A DNA stretch of 64,000 bases from Cacajao melanocephalus (GCA_963573385.1 CAUYLG010039339.1:1-64000); one strand, 5' to 3'; shown: positions 12,526-26,280, numbered from the stretch's first letter. Program-made: numbers and translations. Notes: generated by a model from the sequence alone, not told the origin.

Positions 12526-13799
12526 ATGGTTACTTTTTTAAAGGTGCTTTTATCTTCCTGAGACATAAAGATGCCATCTTAAAGCGGCTTCACATTTAGA
12601 GAAGCAGGAGAGGACGCCCTGTGAACATCGAAGATTGATGGAGCCAGCCGGGGGCCCACCAGCGCCCTCATTCTCCCCCTCCCCTCGCCACTTCCAGGGT
12701 GCAGAGCTAGACAGGGCTAGACCAACAACGTGGGCCGGCAGACGTTGCTGTCTGTCTACACCGTGGCCTCTGCACACCCACCTGCATCCTCCCCGCACCG
12801 CAATCTACACCAGGGTCTCTGCCTACGCCACGGACTGCGCACCCACGCACGCCGCGACTGCCCCTCCGCCCTGAGTCGCAGCCTCTTCCTGCCCTCATGA
12901 GGGGACCCCCCACCACCTTCAACCCCCCAGCCCAGGGCTGCACCAGAGGGTTAAGCGATCCCTGACCACACCGTGTCTTCTCTGGAAATACAAACCAAAT
13001 TCCGCTCCCGGGATGAGGTTTCTCTTCTCCTGAAGAAAATCAGGTTTTTCAGCTTGAGGGTAGGAAGGCTGTAATTGCAGGCTCAGGGGTGCTTTGCCTG
13101 TAGCAGGGAGATTCGCAGATGAAAGGAAAAGATAACGTTACCTGCTGGGGCATCTTTCTCTCACCACGGGTCACGAACCCACTACTTACCATTTAACAGC
13201 CCGCAGGAGAGGATTCCTAGGGATATATAAATACAGGCCCAGAAGGGGCTCCCCTGACAGTCAGACTGCCTGCAGTTTCTTTTATCCAGGACTGTCGGGA
13301 AATTCAACCTCTTCAAAATTCCCCAGTGAGGCCGCTTTCAACTTCTCTGGCTCCCAGAACACATGCACAAAGGCAAGGCTTGCCAGGACCCCTGAAGGCG
13401 AGGGCCTGGGGTTTCTAGTCCAGGTGACAGACCCCCATCCTGGGCAAAGGGTGCATTCATGGAAAGGAGGAAATCTTTTAGAGTTCCATTTCTAACATCC
13501 AATTATTTGAAAGTTTCCATTTGTTTTATAGGTTTGGAAATACAGTATTTTAATTTGGTATGTACTATTTCAGATGCATTCCAAAAAAGTGTACGAATAC
13601 GACAGGCCAAATGAAAGGCTTATTCTTTTCTCAGTTCCTCCTCCAACGGTACCCACAATCATGAGTTTATATTAATATAGTACTCTCCTGCAGTATGTAT
13701 CCCAAAGCAGTACACAAGATTTCCTTGCATAGATTTAACCTTTACTTAAAAATCAAGCCTCCTCCAACTTGTATTTCCTGCTCAAGGCTAACCTGTGAG
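12526..13799. other. GC-rich segment with a CpG cluster, then unique sequence
   Basis: Between about 12620 and 12870 I count roughly 19 CpG sites in 250 bp, in GC-rich sequence free of repeats. That is unusual for this window and suggests a small CpG island or a recently unmethylated element. Open stretches on both strands here follow from the base composition. No TATA box or splice structure could be supported. The rest to 13799 is unclassified. Confidence 0.4.
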
Positions 13800-14290
13800 A
13801 TCCATCTATGTTTGAACATGTGGCTCCATTCAATAAATACATCACAGTTTTTTCCCTACTGTTCTGTCGGTTAGCATTTGGGTTCCTTACAGTTTCTGCA
13901 AATTCCAAAGCTGCTATGAACATTCCCCTTACAGTTTCCTTGCACCCTGTGTTAGGGTTCTCTTACCTACGAGTGGGAATGGAATTGCAAGGAGTAGGAG
14001 AAGCATGATTCAGCTTTTCCTAAAGCTGAATCATGATATTGCTAAATTGTCCAATAATGTAGATATAATGGGGTGACCAATTCAACTCCCTCCAGCAGTT
14101 TCTTCTTTCCATAACACATTTTTGCCAACACTTGGTTTTGTCAGAAGTCTACACTTTTGTGAATTTGATGGGAGCAATGCTTCTTCTACACTTTGGTGAA
14201 TTCGGTGGTACTTCCCGGTGATTTTAACTGTATTTCCCTGGCTCACCAGTGTTTGGAAGGTTCCCTCCTAGTGAACTGTCTGTTTATATT
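13800..14290 (-). mobile_element. Old L1M fragment, antisense
   Basis: Segments such as AGCTGCTATGAACATTCCCC, GAGTGGGAATGGAATTGCAA, TTGCCAACACTTGG and TTTAACTGTATTTCCCTGGC follow the order of antisense L1 ORF2-end/3' UTR text. A perfect palindrome at 14004-14035 replaces the usual text there. Confidence 0.65.
14004..14035. repeat. Perfect 14-bp inverted repeat with 4-base loop
   Basis: The left arm CATGATTCAGCTTT (14004-14017) and right arm AAAGCTGAATCATG (14022-14035) are exact reverse complements around TCCT. It lies inside an old L1 remnant, so it is not a bacterial-type terminator. It could form a hairpin or small cruciform. Confidence 0.95.
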
Positions 14291-16339
14291 TTTGAGATCC
14301 ATTTGTATAGCACATAGCTCAACATGGGTTTAAAGATTTAAAGGTACAAACAATGGACTACAAACAACACTGCTCAATGGGAAGCAAATAATGCCGGGTT
14401 AGAGGATGCAGATGCAGGAACACACCTGGGCAGGAATCATCATCTCCTCTTCCCCTGGATGCTGGTACCCTCCTGCAAGACTCAAAGAAGACACTGCTTC
14501 ATTCTAGATCTCTAGCCACTAATGGAAGACCCTCTTAAAATCCTTCCTTGCTTAATGTCTCTGTCCTACCCAGAAACAAGTGAAGCTAGGCTGGGATGGG
14601 ATTGAAGCTGTAATCAATGCTTCTGCCTCCCTGCCCAGGCAGGCATCTTCTTCCACTCTGCTCTCCGAGGCTGATCGAAGCCATGCCATTTGCTCAGAAA
14701 TGGCAGAATAAAACATGTGTCCATGTGCGTTAACAAGAAAAAAGGGGCAACTGGGCGAAACGAGTAGGAGGCAGTCACTGGCAGGGCAGGAAAGGGGCTG
14801 GCGATGCTGAGAGACCTCTGGCTGGCTGTGTCCATACAGGAAGCAACGTCTTTTCTTTACTCATCCCTCTCTGCCACCAAGGCCCACTCTGGTGTGACAG
14901 GATGTCCACCAAGCGGCTTGGTGGGGTTCTTCTTCCATTTTTTCATGTTTATGGCTCTGTCCATTTTTTCTTTACTTTCTGACTCTGAACAACTTCTTGG
15001 AAAAACAAATGATCACAGAATAACTTCGTCTGGAAGAGAGATTGTGTAATAAAACAGAGCTGGCGCTTCACTCCCCCATGCCTAGACAATAAAATACTAA
15101 ATCTTACTCACTTTACAGTGAGACTGGTAAGAGGATTCCATAGTCCCGGGACATTTCCTGAGAGGGGGAACACCTGGTACCAAGAAAGGAGCAATCGCTG
15201 CCTGCAAAGCTGAAGGTGGTGAGTGTGGGCCCCGCTCCCAAGCCCTGAGCCAGGAGAGGGGCCAGGACAGAGGAGCCGGGAGTCCCAGGGCCCCAGGCAT
15301 ACAACACTGGGTGACTGCACACATCACAGCCTGGTAGACACACTGTGAAGGTCCCTGTCTCAAGTCTATACCATGAAAGCACCCCAATAGGACACTGAGA
15401 AGGAATGTCCACACACACTAGACATACTGCATGCTAGACATGTTTGGGGGTGCCTCGGGGTCTGTTTCTATTGCCAGGGGACTACCTAGAGCTGCTGACT
15501 GTCTCTGTGAGGACCTGGACAGACCGCCCCCACTCTGTGCAGGCTGCATAGCTGTGGCCCCTTCCATCTGAGGCAGTCAATGGGCTGGTGAAAAATGCCG
15601 AAGCCAACATCAGAAGCCAAAACTCTGCACATATCACACTCACTCCCTAAAATTGGGCCAAGGATCTGGCTTTGGAAAGGCTGACTCAGGAATTTCTTGA
15701 AGTCCAAAAACTTAGCACTAAGCTTTATAATCTACATTTGTGCACCCGGCCTCCTTGAGGAGCCTTCAGAGGGAGAAATTGTGTTGTTTTATGGCTGACC
15801 TACACAGGGACACATTCTGCACAGGAAAAAAACTCCAGAATAATCCTGGCTTGGGCCCATAAGAACACTGGGCATAATATTTGGTGGGGGACGTGGGGAG
15901 GTCTAACCATCCCTGCAGCCAAAGCTCCTGGCTGAGCCAACCAGAACAGGCAAAAAGACTGCAAGGCTTTTTCTCTCACCCGGCCTAGACCCCAGGGCAG
16001 GGGAGCTGATGGCTTCAGCCATGTGTAGTAAGAGCCCCGTGAGGGTCAGAGGTGTTCTTAGGATGGATTGCTCATTTCTTAGAAAATGGAAACCTCTTTC
16101 CCTCACTTTCTGGAGGAAAGTCTGAAGAGAAAATCGAGGACCAGAGAGCAGCCCAAAGACCTATGAGGACACCTGCAGGACCCTCAAGGACCCACCTGGG
16201 GTACAGACCCGGGAACAGGGGCCAGGGAGCCACTGTCAGCCTCAAGCACAGAAATGCTAACTGTGGAATGAACAAGTTCCACATAAGGAGGCAGGAATCT
16301 TCGGCAAAGCTTTTTCTTCATTTTCTTTTTTTCTTTGAT
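14291..16339. other. No gene seen; unique sequence
   Basis: No recognised gene or repeat. The overlapping minus-strand open stretches of 70-105 codons at 15097-15418 lie in all three frames of GC-rich DNA and resemble no known protein. Confidence 0.45.
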
Positions 16340-17000
16340 ATTCACTAAGACTTCTCATACCTTATGGGATTTTGATTAACAACAAACCTAAGTGTTGTGG
16401 TTTTCTTCTCACAAACGTTGCAGTTCTTATTAAACCTATTCCCAAGGGTTTTATAGTTTTTGGTTTAAATAGGCCCCTAGCAATGCATCCGGAAGTTAAT
16501 GGGTTTTCTATGTTAATTAATGTGTGGCTACCTTGCTAAGAGCTCTCCTTAAGTTTCGTAGTTGTCAGTTGATTCCCTTGAATTTTCCAGTTTATTACCT
16601 ACAAAGAGTGACAGCTTGCTCTGATCTTTTCTAAGTATCATATTGGCTGGGACATCCAGAGCAGCACTGGACAGTAACTATGACAGCAGACATCTGTCTC
16701 TTCTGTGTTTTACCTTGAAATGAAATATTCACTGTAGGTCTTTGAAAGAATCCTTTTACGGAGTTAACTAAGCCTATTTTGCTAATGTCAGCAAAGAATG
16801 CTGACATTTAGCACAAGCATTTATAGCATCCACTGGAATGATTTTTCCCTCTAAAATTAAAACGCCCTCATGTGGATTTTTTTAATGCTGAACCATCCCA
16901 GAATTGCTGTTGTTCTTTTAACACAGTACCACATCTTATTTGCCAAATTTTATGCAGGACTTTTATATCTGTATTTTCAGGTGTTCAGAGGGCATCTATA
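16340..17000 (-). mobile_element. Old L1M ORF2 fragment, antisense
   Basis: The T/A-rich text follows antisense L1 ORF2 in order: AAAGAGTGACAGCTTGCTCT, then ATTGGCTGGGACATCCAG, then GCTGAACCATCCCAGAATTG. The reading frame is destroyed. Confidence 0.6.
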
Positions 17001-17004
17001 GTTT

Positions 17005-17652
<648 letters not shown>

Positions 17653-17672
17653 CTAATTAATTAATTAATTTA

Positions 17673-18039
17673 AAAAATTGCAGCTGAGGTCCTAGCACCA
17701 ACCCTCCTTCCCCACACCCCTCCACTGGGGGACAGGCCTTACAACAGGCTGGGTGGCTCTCCCAACTACCTCTGCCTGTTCTTCCCATTTTACTCATTGT
17801 AGTCATTTCCCTAATAAATGTTTTGCATCTCTTATCCCCTTTTGGAGTTTGCATCTCAGAGGGCACAGACTAATACACTGCATGTATGAGAAAAGCTATT
17901 CACATCCGAGACTCCTTCAACAGCCAGTGTCTCTCGCTCTACCTTCAAACTGTATGCCACCACTGACCAACACTCCATACCACCCATCCAATCCAAGCCA
18001 CCTCTCCACTGCCACACTTTCCTGCCACTGCAAAGAGCC
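17673..18039. other. No gene seen; unclassified sequence
   Basis: The 98-codon open stretch at 17753-18049 has no recognisable family. It is partly opposed by another open stretch at 17657-17866 on the minus strand. Confidence 0.4.
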
Positions 18040-18500
<461 letters not shown>

Positions 18501-18519
18501 ATAAGAGGGTGTACTTTAG

Positions 18520-18840
18520 CATAAAACCTTATCACAATATTCCCCTGCTGAATGCCTTCCAAAAGCTTCCCAGTGCACACAGGATGAAATCTAAGTTCTC
18601 ACTGCAGCCTGCACAGCCCTCGTGACTGGTCCCTGCTCCCCAGCTCCAGCCCCGTCACTCCCCCAGCACCCACCTCTAGGTGCACTGGCCCCTACTCTTC
18701 CTTGAACACACCAAGCTTGCTCTAGCCACAGGGCCTTGGCACTGGCCACTCCCTCTACCAAGAAGGTTCCTCCCTCAGACATGCCAATGTTTGGGTCCCT
18801 CATTTCCCACCTTCATTTGCACAAGGAGCCTCAGCCTCAT
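18520..18840 (+). mobile_element. L2 LINE fragment
   Basis: It contains GATGAAATCTAAGTTCTCAC, GAACACACCAAGCTTGCTCT, GCCACAGGGCCTTGGCACTG and CCTCTACCAAGAAGG, which follow the plus-strand L2 3' consensus in order. Confidence 0.65.
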
Positions 18841-18941
18841 GTGATCTCCGCTGACATCATAACATGTGTATCTGCTAACTCATTAACACAGATTTTAGAT
18901 TACCACTGAGCAGAAAAACACAATGACTTTCAACTTTAAGA

Positions 18942-19090
18942 GGAAGGGGGCAGATAAGTCTCTATTTCTTCGTGTCCAGTGAGACGGTTTCTCTAATGGG
19001 AACCAGAGTAGAGAGAGTAAGAAACATGCTGATGTGAGCAGGCACCTTTGAGGTATAAGAAAATGTCACGTGATTATTCACACTTCTGTT
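18942..19090 (-). repeat. Left arm of a ~150 bp inverted duplication
   Basis: The reverse complement of this segment matches 21019-21172 at about 90% by eye, with roughly ten substitutions and one 5-base gap. The match starts and stops fairly sharply at both ends. The segment between the arms holds an L1M 3' end and an Alu. Confidence 0.85.
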
Positions 19091-19279
19091 AGGTGTGGAA
19101 AAAAACACATTGAGTTTAAATTGAATAGTCTCACAGAGAACTTGTGCGTGCCCAAAATATGCCCAGGACTCCCGTTTTAAACATTGGATGCCCTGGGCAT
19201 TTCCATTGTTATTCTTGAGCACGAAGGGGAATTCTGTCCTTTCCAGTTCCTCCAGGATGCTTAATTATTTTCCCCCTGA
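19091..19279. other. Unclassified spacer inside the inverted duplication
   Basis: No recognised feature. Confidence 0.4.
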
Positions 19280-20095
19280 AAATTCCTCCTATCCAAAACA
19301 CTGACGACACCAAATGCTGGGAGGATGTGGAGCAACAGGAGCTCTCATTCACTGCTCGTAAGAGTGCAAAATGGTACAGCCACCACAGAAGACAGTTTGA
19401 TGGTTTTGTTACAAAGCTAAACACACTCTTACCGTATGTTCTAGAAATCACACTCCTTGGTATCTACCCAAAGGAGATGAAAACTTATGTCCACACAAAA
19501 ACCTGCACAAGGATATTCATAGCAGCTTTATTCATAATTGCCAAAACTTGGCAGCAGATACTCTTCAGCAGGTAAGAGGATACACAAATTGTGGTACATC
19601 TAGTGGAGGAAATATTCAGCACTAAAATGAAATGAGCTATCAAACCATGAAAAGAGATGGGGGAAACTTAAATGCATATTACTAAATGAAAGCATCCAAT
19701 CTGGAAGGACTACATACTATATGATTCCAACTGTAAGACATCTGGAAAAGGTAAAGCTATGGAGACATTATCAGTGATTGCCAGGGATGAGAGGAGGGAG
19801 GGATGAATAGGTAGAGTACAGAAAATTTTTAGGGCAGTGAAAAATATCTGTATGATACTGTAATAGTAGATACATATCATTTTACATTTGTTCAAACCCA
19901 CAGAACATACAGTATCAAAAGTAAACCCTAAGGTAAACGATGGACTCTGGGTGGTAATAATATGTCACTATAAATTCATCAATTGTAGAAAATGCACCAC
20001 TCTGGTAGAGGCAGTTTACAGGGAATACGGAATCTCTGTTCATTCATCTCAATTTTTTGTGAACCTAAAACTGCTCTAAAAAATAAATCTATTTA
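19280..20095 (+). mobile_element. L1M 3' end (ORF2 tail plus 3' UTR)
   Basis: A decayed ORF2 C-terminus is readable at 19327-19575, including YPKEMKTYVHTKTCTRIFIA and LFIIAKTW. The old L1M 3' UTR follows, with text such as ACTATATGATTCCAACTGTA, the GATTGCCAGGGATGAGAGGA segment and CTGTATGATACTGTAA. An Alu sits at its 3' end. Confidence 0.85.
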
Positions 20096-20398
<303 letters not shown>

Positions 20399-21018
20399 AA
20401 AAAACAACTCTATTCTTAGTTGGTAATTCAGGCATTTGGTGATATAGGGAAGCCAAGGTCCCTCCATGTCAACTGCAGGCCAGTATCTCCACCAGACACC
20501 TATGGTAGTTAAGACTGCTTGTGTATCAAGAAAACATAAGTCCATGTCACAGTCTTCCAAAAATATTCAAACAGCCTCTATCTTTGACAAATGCCAAAGT
20601 TTAATGTTGCAAAAAAGGACAAAATCCATAGAATACATTACCTGAAAAGATTTCCAAAATCTGTCTTCCTTCCTCTAGAAGAGACATTCAAGCAGTGCAT
20701 ATGATATGGTGAAGATGAAGAAGCAGCAGCATCCTCCTAGACCGTCTCTCCTTAGGCTGGTGTCCCGCCTGGCCAGTGCTGCTCCACTGGGTGTATTCAT
20801 AGCCCTGACTCTGTCTTGGCTAAACAGCAAAGATGCACCCTTGGTTCCCCTACTTCCCCACAATGCTGTCCCCATCCAGTTTATCTTCAGAAACACCACT
20901 TTAAAAACAACAGAATTAATTCTCCTCAGATCCCTGTTTCTCCTTGCAAGGTGCTCAAATTCCAGGTTTCTCCTACAGCTTCTGGAAAGATCTAACCATA
21001 TCCGGATTTTGCGCAGCC
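20399..21018. other. No gene confirmed; unclassified sequence
   Basis: A 109-codon open stretch (20706-21035, plus) begins with a basic Lys/Gln/Pro run and contains an Ala/Leu-rich stretch. An equally long open stretch (20675-21061) lies on the other strand. I recognise no family and see no supporting signals. Confidence 0.35.
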
Positions 21019-21172
21019 AACAGAAGTGTGAATAATCACTTAACATTTTCTTACACCTCAAAGGTGCCTGCTCACATCAGCATGTTTCTTACTCACTCTC
21101 TCTGCTTCTGGTTCCCATTAGAGAAATTGCCTCATTGTACACCAAGAAATAGAGACTTATCTGCCCCCTTCC
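21019..21172 (+). repeat. Right arm of the ~150 bp inverted duplication
   Basis: This is the partner of 18942-19090. The shared text includes AACAGAAGTGTGAATAATCA at one edge and GAGACTTATCTGCCCCCTTC at the other. A 5-base insertion near 21095-21105 distinguishes it from the left arm. Confidence 0.85.
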
Positions 21173-22847
21173 CCTAAATGTTTCAACTCATAAACTGGAT
21201 GGGAGAAATGTTCGCATGTATGCTGTAATCCCTTTTAAAATTACTTCTAAGGGCACTTTTTTTTTCATTTGGGCTTAGAACTGATTAAACAAAACAACGT
21301 TCTGTCCAAACCTGCATTTTTCTTATTACTTTCTAATCATTTTACCACCAACATAAAGGGCTGTTCTTTTCTAACACTGGGCTCTTTAATCATTCCTGAC
21401 AGGCCTCTGCTTTCCGCTTGGCCAGGCCCCAGCAAACACCGTTGAGCTCCACCGCCCTCGGCTGCTCTCCCTAAGTCCTCTCCGCTGGGTAACACAGCTC
21501 ATTTAAAGAGCGAGTGGGAGCAAAGGGGAGGAAGGGGAAGGCCCTAGCGCCTTGTGAAAGCTCTTCTTCCGTGTTCGGTGCAACGCAGCACCGGCAGCTG
21601 GATGCACACGCAGACACATGCAGACCTCGTAAGTGCATGGGAGGCATGTGGTGGGTTGAGGAGCCCTCCACCCTTCCCCACACAGCGCTGTGATCAGAAT
21701 AACTGCTTCCAAATTAAGGGAAAGGCTGGGAGTTTTCAAGTCCCGTTAAACCTGATAGTCAAGCTACTTATTAAAATTAGCAATTAAACCTATAGAATTT
21801 AATTTTTAAACTGAAATCAAATATGGTCTCTTGTTTTAAGCCAAAATAATCCCACAGGGGAAGCAGGGCAGACATTCCTATCCCACTTGGACAGAGGAAA
21901 GAAGGTGATCCAGGTCTTCTGGCATGTTCTCCTCCAAGGCACTGCAGAAAGTTATGTGGCTAATAAATGTTATAATAATTATAACCTCATGGGGGTGGTG
22001 ATAATTTTAATAGTTAGTACAACCTTCCATGGCTTTAGGAAATTTTCACTGTAAAAACGTAAAGTGATATTGGGTGATGCTCTAACCGAAGAGCAGGATT
22101 TGGAAGGGGGTGGATTCCAGGTTGGGGGAACTGCCTGGCCAAAGGTGTGAAATCAAGGCTGAGACGTGGGATGAGCTTGAGGAGCAGAAGCTAGGTGGGC
22201 TGAAGACAGGCTCTCAGGCCCAGAGGCATCCCAGGAAGGAGTCTGGGGAGGCTGCCTCATTCCGAGCCTCATCCTTCTTTCTAAATAAAAACAATCAAGA
22301 GAAACGAGTGGGATGTCTACACCGAAGTTCCAAAGGCAGCCCAGGCCTGGCCACCCAGACTTCCCTCCCTGAGGACATGTCTGCTTCTGAGGGATTCCCT
22401 GTACTGTGTCATTGCATCCACCTGTGGATGCGTGGTAAGGAAGGTGGACTTGTGGACAGAGGGCGCAGACCCGCTGGCCTGGAGCCACAGAGGGTGAGAA
22501 AGAAGAGGAAGGAAGACGGAACACCAGACGGGCAACACACAGGCTCCACCCTGACCTCGACACGGCCAGGTCCACACACCGAAAACCCCTCGGGCCATGC
22601 CCCTGGGCCTCCCTGACTCCCACAGGCCTGTCCACAGTCACTGATCCCCTCCATGGTCACCAGTTCTGGAAAGAAAGTCCCAAGTGGCTCTGGCAACTTA
22701 GTGAAGCATCCGTATCTGGTTCCTTCTCTGCAAATGAGTCCTGTGTCCAGAACCCTTCGAACCACTTCGTCCCAGAATCCCCTCGTAGGAAAGGTGACCT
22801 GTGGCCAATTCAGAGCCCAGAATGATGACAGCTGTCGTCTGGATAAC
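21173..22847. other. No gene confirmed; moderately GC-rich unique sequence
   Basis: Long open stretches overlap in opposite directions at 22110-22616 (plus, 168 codons) and at 22153-22641 and 22409-22897 (minus, 162 codons each). Mutual overlap, absence of domains and GC-rich composition all favour chance. No repeat recognised. Confidence 0.45.
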
Positions 22848-23010
22848 ACCACGTGGCTGGCACTGTGCTCAGTGCTGGGTGCACATCCATGCCCCAAACC
22901 TCACAAAACTGTGTCGGGGAGAAATGGTGTCCCATTTCAGAGATGGACATTGGAGACCCAAGATACTCAATGACCTGCCAAAAAACACACTGTAGAGCCA
23001 GGATTACCTA
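22848..23010 (-). mobile_element. MIR SINE, antisense
   Basis: Antisense MIR core text is visible: GGCTGGCACTGTGCTCAGTG, then CCCATTTCAGAGATGG, then CCAAGATACTCAATGACC. Confidence 0.7.
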
Positions 23011-24224
23011 AGAGGTCCTGTACAGCCCTGCCCCTTTATTCACGTCAACATTATGGAGGTATGATTTATACATGACAAAGTGTTCCCATTTCGAGGGCAA
23101 GACAAAATGTACAGCTGGGTGGCCAGCACAGCACAGAGCCCCACTTCCCCAGGGAAAGAGGACAATGAGGAAATGCCAGTAATGAGGGCGTCTGCCCAGA
23201 GATGCCCGTACATCATCAATTCTCACACGACTTTAAAAGGACAAGCTGGTTTGCAAAGCTGAATTTAGATTACCCTTCTCCTGGCCATGGGAGTCACAAG
23301 GCAGACTCCAGCCCTGGGGCACAAGGAGACGCAGCACAGAATGGCACGTGACGGCAGGCAGCGTGACCAGGTGCTTTCCACGCTTGGCACATGGCCAACC
23401 GAGGTCACAGTCACTCCAGGAAGCTGGGAGAAGCCTCAGATACCTGATGCCATGTGGCCTGAGCACCATCTTCTTCGTCTTGACCCTGTTACTGTAGCTG
23501 ATGAAGCAACAGCAGGGGCTGCTTTCTGAACAGAGAGGGCAGGGGGAATGGCAGCCTGCCTCAGCACGTGTGTCAGGACAAACAGCCACCGAGAGCTGCC
23601 TCAGCCCACCAGGTGGCCTCTTCCTGTTCTGCCGACTCCAGCCTGACCTCTGTCCTCCAGAAGTACATGCACCAGAAAGGGCCCCCAGTGGGTGTGGGTG
23701 ATGGCAGAGCAGGACTGCACCTTGGAGAAAATGCAGAGGAACTATTGAGGCAAATAGGTGGCCTTATGTGCTGAGAGCCTCTGCAGAGGGGACTGCAGAC
23801 ACCAGGCCACAGAGGGAACTGAGGCTGGGCAGTTGTGCAAATATTTGGGGAGCAGCACACAGAGCAGGGCCCGGCACTTACCACATGTGGATCACAGGCC
23901 AATGCTTGGCTTCTTTCCTTCTCTGTCAAAGGAGACCACGGAACCCTGTGACCCCCCTGTGCACTGCATGTGAACGTCACCCTACCAGTCCCGGTGCTGT
24001 AGGGTGGTGCACACGTGGTGTAAAGAGGTGTATGAGGTACACCTGGGAAAAAGGTCTGCTTAGGAGCTGAGCAGTAGGAAATGGGACCTGGCACTGAGCA
24101 GGTGGACAGGAGGGGCCAGAACTTACTTCGTCCCCAAGGAGAAAGGTGGGGAGGAGGGGGCAGCTGAGGCATCCACCCGGGACCAAGTTCCTCAGAGTTC
24201 CCCATGTTCTGCCTGACACCTCAG
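23011..24224. other. No gene confirmed; unique GC-rich sequence
   Basis: A short L1-like 3' text (TATGGAGGTATGATTTATAC) occurs at about 23050-23075. The 210-codon minus-strand open stretch 23573-24205 is Pro/Cys/Ser-rich with no recognisable domain, and shorter open stretches lie opposite it. Chance is the likely explanation. Confidence 0.45.
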
Positions 24225-24462
24225 CCCTTAGACACACGCACACCGGGAAGCTACACACAAACACACGCACAGACACACATAAGCATGTGCACACATACAT
24301 GCGCCACAATCCCCACATGCACTCACAGATACACACACGTACACATACACCAGGAAACTAGTGGCAAAGACACACACAGGTGCACTGTGCATACACACAC
24401 ATACACTCTACACACGCAACACATATGCACACACGAACACATAAACCCACCAGGAAAACTAG
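24225..24462 (+). repeat. CA-rich minisatellite-like tract
   Basis: ACACAC-rich DNA in which the marker text CACCGGGAAGCTA (24241), CACCAGGAAACTA (24349) and CACCAGGAAAACTA (24449) recurs at roughly 100-108 bp intervals. This suggests about two and a half diverged units of a long tandem repeat. Confidence 0.7.
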
Positions 24463-26015
24463 GAATACGAGACTCAAGCTTATAAAAGTATAAAATCTAC
24501 GTTTGACTTGTGAATGCGGGCTTGATAATTTAGTAAAACATTAATCGATAAGTACCTAGAAACCAAAAGAATCTCAGCCTGGAACCCACTAGTTGCACTC
24601 TCCAGCAAGATAAGTTTTAAAGCCTGCAAAGTGACAGACAGCAAGTCAGCAGGGCTCCAGATAAGCCTCCCTCCAGTGCTGGGTGGGCCCCCAGATAAGC
24701 TCGGGATGTGGCGGGTCCCCCAGTGCCGCCAGGGGGTGGAGAGCAGGGCCCCAGAAGCCTCTCATCCAGCCGCCCAGGCGCAGAAGCAAACTGAACCCCT
24801 CCAGGGGCCACAGCAACCACAGACGCAGGTCCCCCAGTCACCTCTCACAGAAGATGGTCAAAGGTAGCCACTGAGAGGCACAGCAGGTGGCCGACCCTGG
24901 TGCAGACCCCTCCCCCGCTCAGGGGACAGTGGCAGCGTGGGGCAATCCTCTGACTGCCAGGAGTAAAAGAGGCTGGCAGGGACACAAGGGCACCAGCCTG
25001 CATGTAGGATCCGCAGGAAACAGGAGATAACGAAGGCACCGCATGGCATCCAAAACATTCAAAAGCGGCCAAGGAGGAGAGAAAAAGACGAGTCTGGAAG
25101 AAAGTGCGGAGAGTGAACCAGGACAGGCCCCAGGAAAGGACTCCTCAAGGGACATGAGGTTCCCAGGACTGGAGGCAGCTGGGACACCAAGGCCCCTCCC
25201 ACCCGGAGTCAGCACTTGTCACAAAACCAGGGTCTTAAAAGTCATCCAAATTGTCAGGACCATTAGACCCATTTTGCACCTCAATTTTGTGCAAACAGAG
25301 GGGAAAAAAATAGTAAGCCAAGAATGCACCTCTGTCTTTAAGAAGGAAATCCATTATTAATTAAACAGCAACTAGGAAGCAAAGTTCTGGGAATTAAAAC
25401 ACACACCATTTAATCAGCTATTAGATTGTAAATCCCTTTTCTGTGCAGATATTTTTTGAAGTTGAGGTGTTTTTAATATGTACTATGAGGAAGCTGCACA
25501 AGGGGCCCCTCGGCTCAGCCAGACTGAATCCAGAGCCAGGAAGATCGGGCAGAACCCCTCTCCACTCCACCATCCTTCAACTACAGAAAACTGTCTTGTA
25601 AAATTATGTTACTTGACCGCACAACTATACCCTTCTGAAATGCAAACTATACTAAGAAACAGGTATAGCGTGTTACATAGTATGTGTAACACACAAATTA
25701 TACAGCATATTTAGTGTAAGTTAGACTATATCCAACTGTACCAATGGGAAATGCAAACCTGCATGTCAGTAGTTTATGAATGTTTTAGATACCTGTGGGA
25801 TGTCATGAAACACCAGTAACTAGGAGGTAGTGATAGTTTACTAGTCAACTCAAGTATAACAAAATCTACTATGTCCTCATTGGCTTATCTTCCCGCCCAC
25901 TAATTTAGAACTAAGATCTTTGTTTTCCAACAGGAGAAAAGGCTCCATGTCATTTCAAATGTGGGCTCAGTACATTATCTGCCTTCTACAGGGGGTTAAA
26001 AATAAAAGTGCTCTG
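24463..26015. other. No gene seen; unique sequence
   Basis: Nothing recognised. A short inverted repeat GTGTTACA / TGTAACAC occurs at about 25670-25691. Open stretches in 24617-25215 lie on both strands and are unsupported. Confidence 0.45.
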
Positions 26016-26280
26016 GGCTGGGTATGGTGACTCATGCCTGTAATCCCAGCACTTTGGGAAGCTGAGGCAGTCAGATCATCTGTGGCCAGGAGTTCAAGAC
26101 CAGCCCGACCAACATGATGAAACCCCATCTCTACCAAAATTATAAAAATTAGCCAGGCGTGGTGGCATGCAAGACAATTGCTTGAACCTGGAAGGCAGAA
26201 ACTGCAGTGAGCCAAGATCGCGCCAATGTACTCCAGCCAGGACAACAGAGCAAGACTCCCTTTCAAAAAAAAAAAACAAC
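26016..26280 (+). mobile_element. Alu SINE with internal deletion in the second monomer
   Basis: The head and first monomer are complete. In the second monomer GGTGGCATGCA jumps directly to AGACAATTGCTTGAACC, so about 30-40 bases are missing. It ends CCCTTTC with an A-rich tail. Confidence 0.92.

Noticed and set aside
22110..22897. Overlapping 162-168-codon open frames on both strands
   Set aside because: They overlap one another in opposite directions and part of the last covers a MIR element. No family recognised.
23573..24205. 210-codon minus-strand open frame
   Set aside because: No recognisable domain, GC-rich composition, and competing open frames on the plus strand over the same bases.
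25670..25691. Inverted repeat GTGTTACA / TGTAACAC
   Set aside because: Eight-base arms with a 7-base loop are common by chance in 64 kb.
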